Shown here piece after piece: positions 4,832-7,036 of a stretch of DNA of 7,036 nucleotides. This DNA comes from Verrucomicrobia bacterium UBA3214 (GTDB taxonomy: Bacteria > Verrucomicrobiota > Kiritimatiellia > RFP12 > UBA1067), in NCBI GenBank assembly GCA_002363575.1, contig DEWI01000065.1, positions 1-7,036 on the forward strand, read 5' to 3'. Positions within the stretch are counted from its first letter, which is position 1, and each line of letters starts with the position of its first letter. The notes below the pieces were generated by a model. That model ran no database searches, had not been told where the DNA came from, and was given only the letters and a program-made list of their open reading frames with translations. A program made the translations under genes and the position numbers.

Positions 4832-7036
4832 TCACTTAAATATTACCATAAATCCGGCAGGTCCGTACGCCCAAATATCGCCTTTTTCATCGACCGGCAT
4901 TTTCCGCAGCCAGCCCGCCGGCGTAAATACCGGCGTGACGGAACTGAAATCGAACCCGTCCGTGAGCTGCACGCCGTCAGCGGAAAGCGAGAAATCGCCG
5001 CCGCGGCTTATGCCGATATTGAGCGACGACGGCACGGATGCTCCGCCCGCGAGCGTCAAGGTCGGCGCGGCGCTCCTCGCGGCAAAATAGAAATCGAAAT
5101 TCGCGTTCTCCGCCATCGCGAACTCGCCTGCGACCGTCAGCGGAGAAGCGACGCGCAGCGTCGCACCGTCCGCAACCGAGACGCCTCCGAGGCCGAGCGC
5201 GTCCGCCGCATCGGCGGCCAGCGTGCCGGCCGCGATTTCCGTGCCGCCCGTGTAGCCCTGCGCGGCCTTCGACGCCGTGAAAGTCCCCGCGCCCTCCTTC
5301 ACGAGCTTCAAGTCGCCGCCAAGCCGCACCGTCGCGTTCGCCGTCGTCGAATCGGACGCGAGATGCAGTTCGCCCGGCCGCGCCGTCGCGGGTATGTTGT
5401 AGTATTCAAGCTGCGTCAGATCGAAGTACTGCGTACTGTTGCACTCAGACACATTCAGGCGCACATAGCGATATGCGTTCGTATTGGCAATCACCTTCGT
5501 GCGGCATTCCGCGCTTGCCGCCCAGGAGGTCTGGCCGGACTGCGAGTCGAGTTCCGTCCAAGAAGATTCGTCGTTCGAGCCCTCGAGCGTCCACGCTTTC
5601 GGTGCGCGGTTTTGGTCGCCGCACCAGATGGAATAGGCGTTGACTACCTTCGCTTCTCCGAAGTCGTATGTGAAAGCGACCGGAAGCGCTGCAATTGTGT
5701 TGAAATAGATGCGGTGCCCCCCGCTGCCGGTACTGTACGTGAAATCGTCGTCGAAAAGATTGGCGACAGTTCCGCTTGTCATGCGCTTGCTGTTGGACGC
5801 AGTGTAGGAGCATGCCCCGCCAGGAGCGGTCAGCGCCGTTTGCGTAGCGACGGCGCTTCCCGCCGTCAGCGTCCCGGCGCTCAATTTGTAGAACCCGCCG
5901 CGGACAAAATCGCAGAAACCGACCGCATCGTCGCACGCGCACCTCACCGGCACGAGATCCACCTTCAACGCCCCCGTGGAATCGTACACGCGGAAGTAGT
6001 ACATGGTCGTGGATTTGCAAGCGCGCCCGCCCTGCACGCTGTCCAAAACATGCAAGGTTTTCGTCATGCTAAAGTCGTCGGTGTCGAACGCGACGGATCG
6101 CATCTTGATTTCGCCGTTGATGGAGAAGGACGGCGCGGCGGAGTCGAAAACCAACTCGTAATCCTTCCCTGTTTCCAAAGTACCGAACTGACCCGCTGTG
6201 GTGACATGGCGATCCACATACAGATATTTGTTGGCGGAAAGATAGCAATCGAATCTGTCGAGATCGCTGGCTGAATATCCGGAGCGCGCGGAGAAGAGCC
6301 AGTAGTATGCTTCCGAACTTGTCGGATAATTCGCAAAGTTCACCTTCGTTTCCACGCGATCGGTGCAGGAAGGTACGTAGCCGGTGTCGATATAGCCCGC
6401 ATTGTCCAAAGCCGTCGTGACGCTTTCGAGTTTTTCCGCCGCAGTGAACGAACCAGTCGTAAGCGTCCAGAATTTGCCGGCGACCGTGTCGTAAAGTCCG
6501 ATCGTCCCATCCGCAACGCGCTTCATCGGCACGAGATTCACCTTCAGAGTCCCGTCCGCGCCGTACGCGCGAAGATAGTACATCGTAATCGACTTCGCAG
6601 GCCAGCCGCCGCCGCTGGCGGAGTTGCCGAAGAGTACAAGCGGCATCCCGGCAGTGAACTCCTCGCTTGTGAAAGTTTGTTCGGTTCCATTGACGGACGC
6701 CTTGCCGAGATTGCCGTCTAACACGATTTCATAGTCGATATTCTTACTCCAGCCGCTGAACTCGACCGATGTACCGCTGTAGCCCGCGCACCACTTGCTC
6801 GAAGTGGCGTAGAAATCGAATTGTTGAGCGCTGGAATTCTTGCGGGCGGAGAACACCCAGGCGTATTTGTTGATGCTCCCGTTGAAACAAACTTTAGCCT
6901 CTATCCTGTCCGTACAGAGCGGCGTGTAGTCGAGTTGAATGCATCCGGTCAGATCCGCCGGCGTGGTCGCCATGCCTACGGGGACGTATGCGCCGCCGGA
7001 GGAGATTGCGCCTGCGCCGGCGATCGCGGCGGCCTT
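4832..7036 (-). CDS. Large mosaic surface/exported protein: tandem LamG-like domains, F5/8 type C, autotransporter-type beta-strand repeat (5' end outside window)
   Basis: 734 codons are visible, counted from the right edge, where the frame is still open; 21 codons lie before the first Met (6973), which lacks a ribosome-binding site. Those 21 residues (KAAAIAGAGAISSGG...) are small and hydrophobic and may be the end of a signal peptide. Two related LamG-like units follow (6952-6434 and 6406-5855), sharing CTDR-E-KV, MYY-R-Y, LKV-LVP and a GKF/GGF-type ending. Next comes an F5/8 type C (discoidin-like) domain at about 5824-5396 (NLFDDD, YDFGEAKVV, WTLEGSND, YRYVRLNV, LEYY). Then one autotransporter-associated beta-strand repeat lies at about 5320-5150 (LKLVKEGAGTFT, YTGGTEIAAGTL). 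The tail ends GFMVIFK with no visible barrel, PEP-CTERM or LPXTG anchor. Probable role: binding carbohydrate or another surface ligand; no catalytic domain is visible. The relation to the downstream operon is uncertain. Confidence 0.85.
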   Translation of the reverse strand, partial: KAAAIAGAGAISSGGAYVPVGMATTPADLTGCIQLDYTPLCTDRIEAKVCFNGSINKYAWVFSARKNSSAQQFDFYATSSKWCAGYSGTSVEFSGWSKNIDYEIVLDGNLGKASVNGTEQTFTSEEFTAGMPLVLFGNSASGGGWPAKSITMYYLRAYGADGTLKVNLVPMKRVADGTIGLYDTVAGKFWTLTTGSFTAAEKLESVTTALDNAGYIDTGYVPSCTDRVETKVNFANYPTSSEAYYWLFSARSGYSASDLDRFDCYLSANKYLYVDRHVTTAGQFGTLETGKDYELVFDSAAPSFSINGEIKMRSVAFDTDDFSMTKTLHVLDSVQGGRACKSTTMYYFRVYDSTGALKVDLVPVRCACDDAVGFCDFVRGGFYKLSAGTLTAGSAVATQTALTAPGGACSYTASNSKRMTSGTVANLFDDDFTYSTGSGGHRIYFNTIAALPVAFTYDFGEAKVVNAYSIWCGDQNRAPKAWTLEGSNDESSWTELDSQSGQTSWAASAECRTKVIANTNAYRYVRLNVSECNSTQYFDLTQLEYYNIPATARPGELHLASDSTTANATVRLGGDLKLVKEGAGTFTASKAAQGYTGGTEIAAGTLAADAADALGLGGVSVADGATLRVASPLTVAGEFAMAENANFDFYFAARSAAPTLTLAGGASVPSSLNIGISRGGDFSLSADGVQLTDGFDFSSVTPVFTPAGWLRKMPVDEKGDIWAYGPAGFMVIFK
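5855..6952 (-). repeat. Tandem duplication of a LamG-like domain inside the surface protein
   Basis: Two units of roughly 175-185 codons, 6952-6434 and 6406-5855, align at the protein level. CTDRIEAKV matches CTDRVETKV, SITMYYLRAYGADGTLKVNL matches STTMYYFRVYDSTGALKVDL, and GLYDTVAGKFWTL matches GFCDFVRGGFYKL. Similarity is still visible in the DNA (for example around 5990-6010 and 6570-6590) but is clearly diverged, so this is an old duplication and not a recent copy. The linker between them reads TTALDNAGYIDTGYV. Confidence 0.75.

Noticed and set aside
4707..4835. N-terminal extension of the oxidoreductase starting at ATG 4835
   Set aside because: The extra 43 codons are read through the palindromic element, overlap the stop of the preceding gene, and bury a good signal peptide that starts at 4706.
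2892..5090. 732-residue open frame on the plus strand
   Set aside because: It lies antisense to the oxidoreductase, crosses its start and the palindromic element, and has an Arg/Ala-rich translation with no recognisable domain. It is a by-product of GC-rich codon use in the minus-strand gene.
4658..6274. 538-residue open frame on the plus strand
   Set aside because: Antisense to the mosaic surface protein, whose domains are clear; the plus-strand translation is low-complexity and Arg-rich with no motif.
6971..6973. ATG as the true start of the mosaic surface protein
   Set aside because: The frame stays open for 21 more codons to the window edge, no Shine-Dalgarno precedes the ATG, and the upstream residues look like part of an exported protein.

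Overview
The window reads entirely on the minus strand: three complete or nearly complete genes and one partial gene, all for exported proteins. The organism is most likely a Gram-negative, GC-rich glycan degrader of the Verrucomicrobiota/Kiritimatiellota/Lentisphaerota/Planctomycetota kind. This is inferred from the combination of an exported FAD_oxidored-type enzyme, a GH29 fucosidase and a large surface protein with LamG-like, F5/8 type C and autotransporter-type beta-strand repeats. No rRNA or other taxonomic marker is present, so the assignment is tentative.

Layout in the direction of transcription (right to left). 7036-4832: the 3' part of a large mosaic exported or surface protein whose start lies beyond the right edge. 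4831-4707: a 125-base gap holding a 60-base nested inverted repeat (4758-4817) and a purine-rich ribosome-binding leader. 4706-2589: an exported FAD-dependent oxidoreductase with beta-sandwich-like extensions at both ends. 2586-1294: a Tat-signal metallo-beta-lactamase-fold hydrolase resembling the ComEC/Rec2 hydrolase domain. 1297-1: an exported GH29 alpha-L-fucosidase, probably subfamily B, cut by the left edge.

The last three genes look like one transcription unit: the first junction has a 2-base gap and the second is an ATGA stop/start overlap with its ribosome-binding site inside the preceding gene. The fucosidase gives the only firm biochemical anchor, release of L-fucose from a glycan. 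The oxidoreductase and hydrolase are plausibly accessory steps on the same material, for example oxidation followed by lactone or ester hydrolysis, but that pathway is inference. The partial gene upstream looks like a carbohydrate- or surface-binding protein. It may be unrelated, since the inverted-repeat element separates it from the operon.

I see no tRNA, rRNA, CRISPR array, transposase, phage gene or defence system. The long plus-strand open frames are antisense shadows caused by GC-rich codon use. The points most worth a second look are the 60-base palindromic element, the coupled oxidoreductase/hydrolase/fucosidase cassette, and the stand-alone Tat-exported hydrolase.
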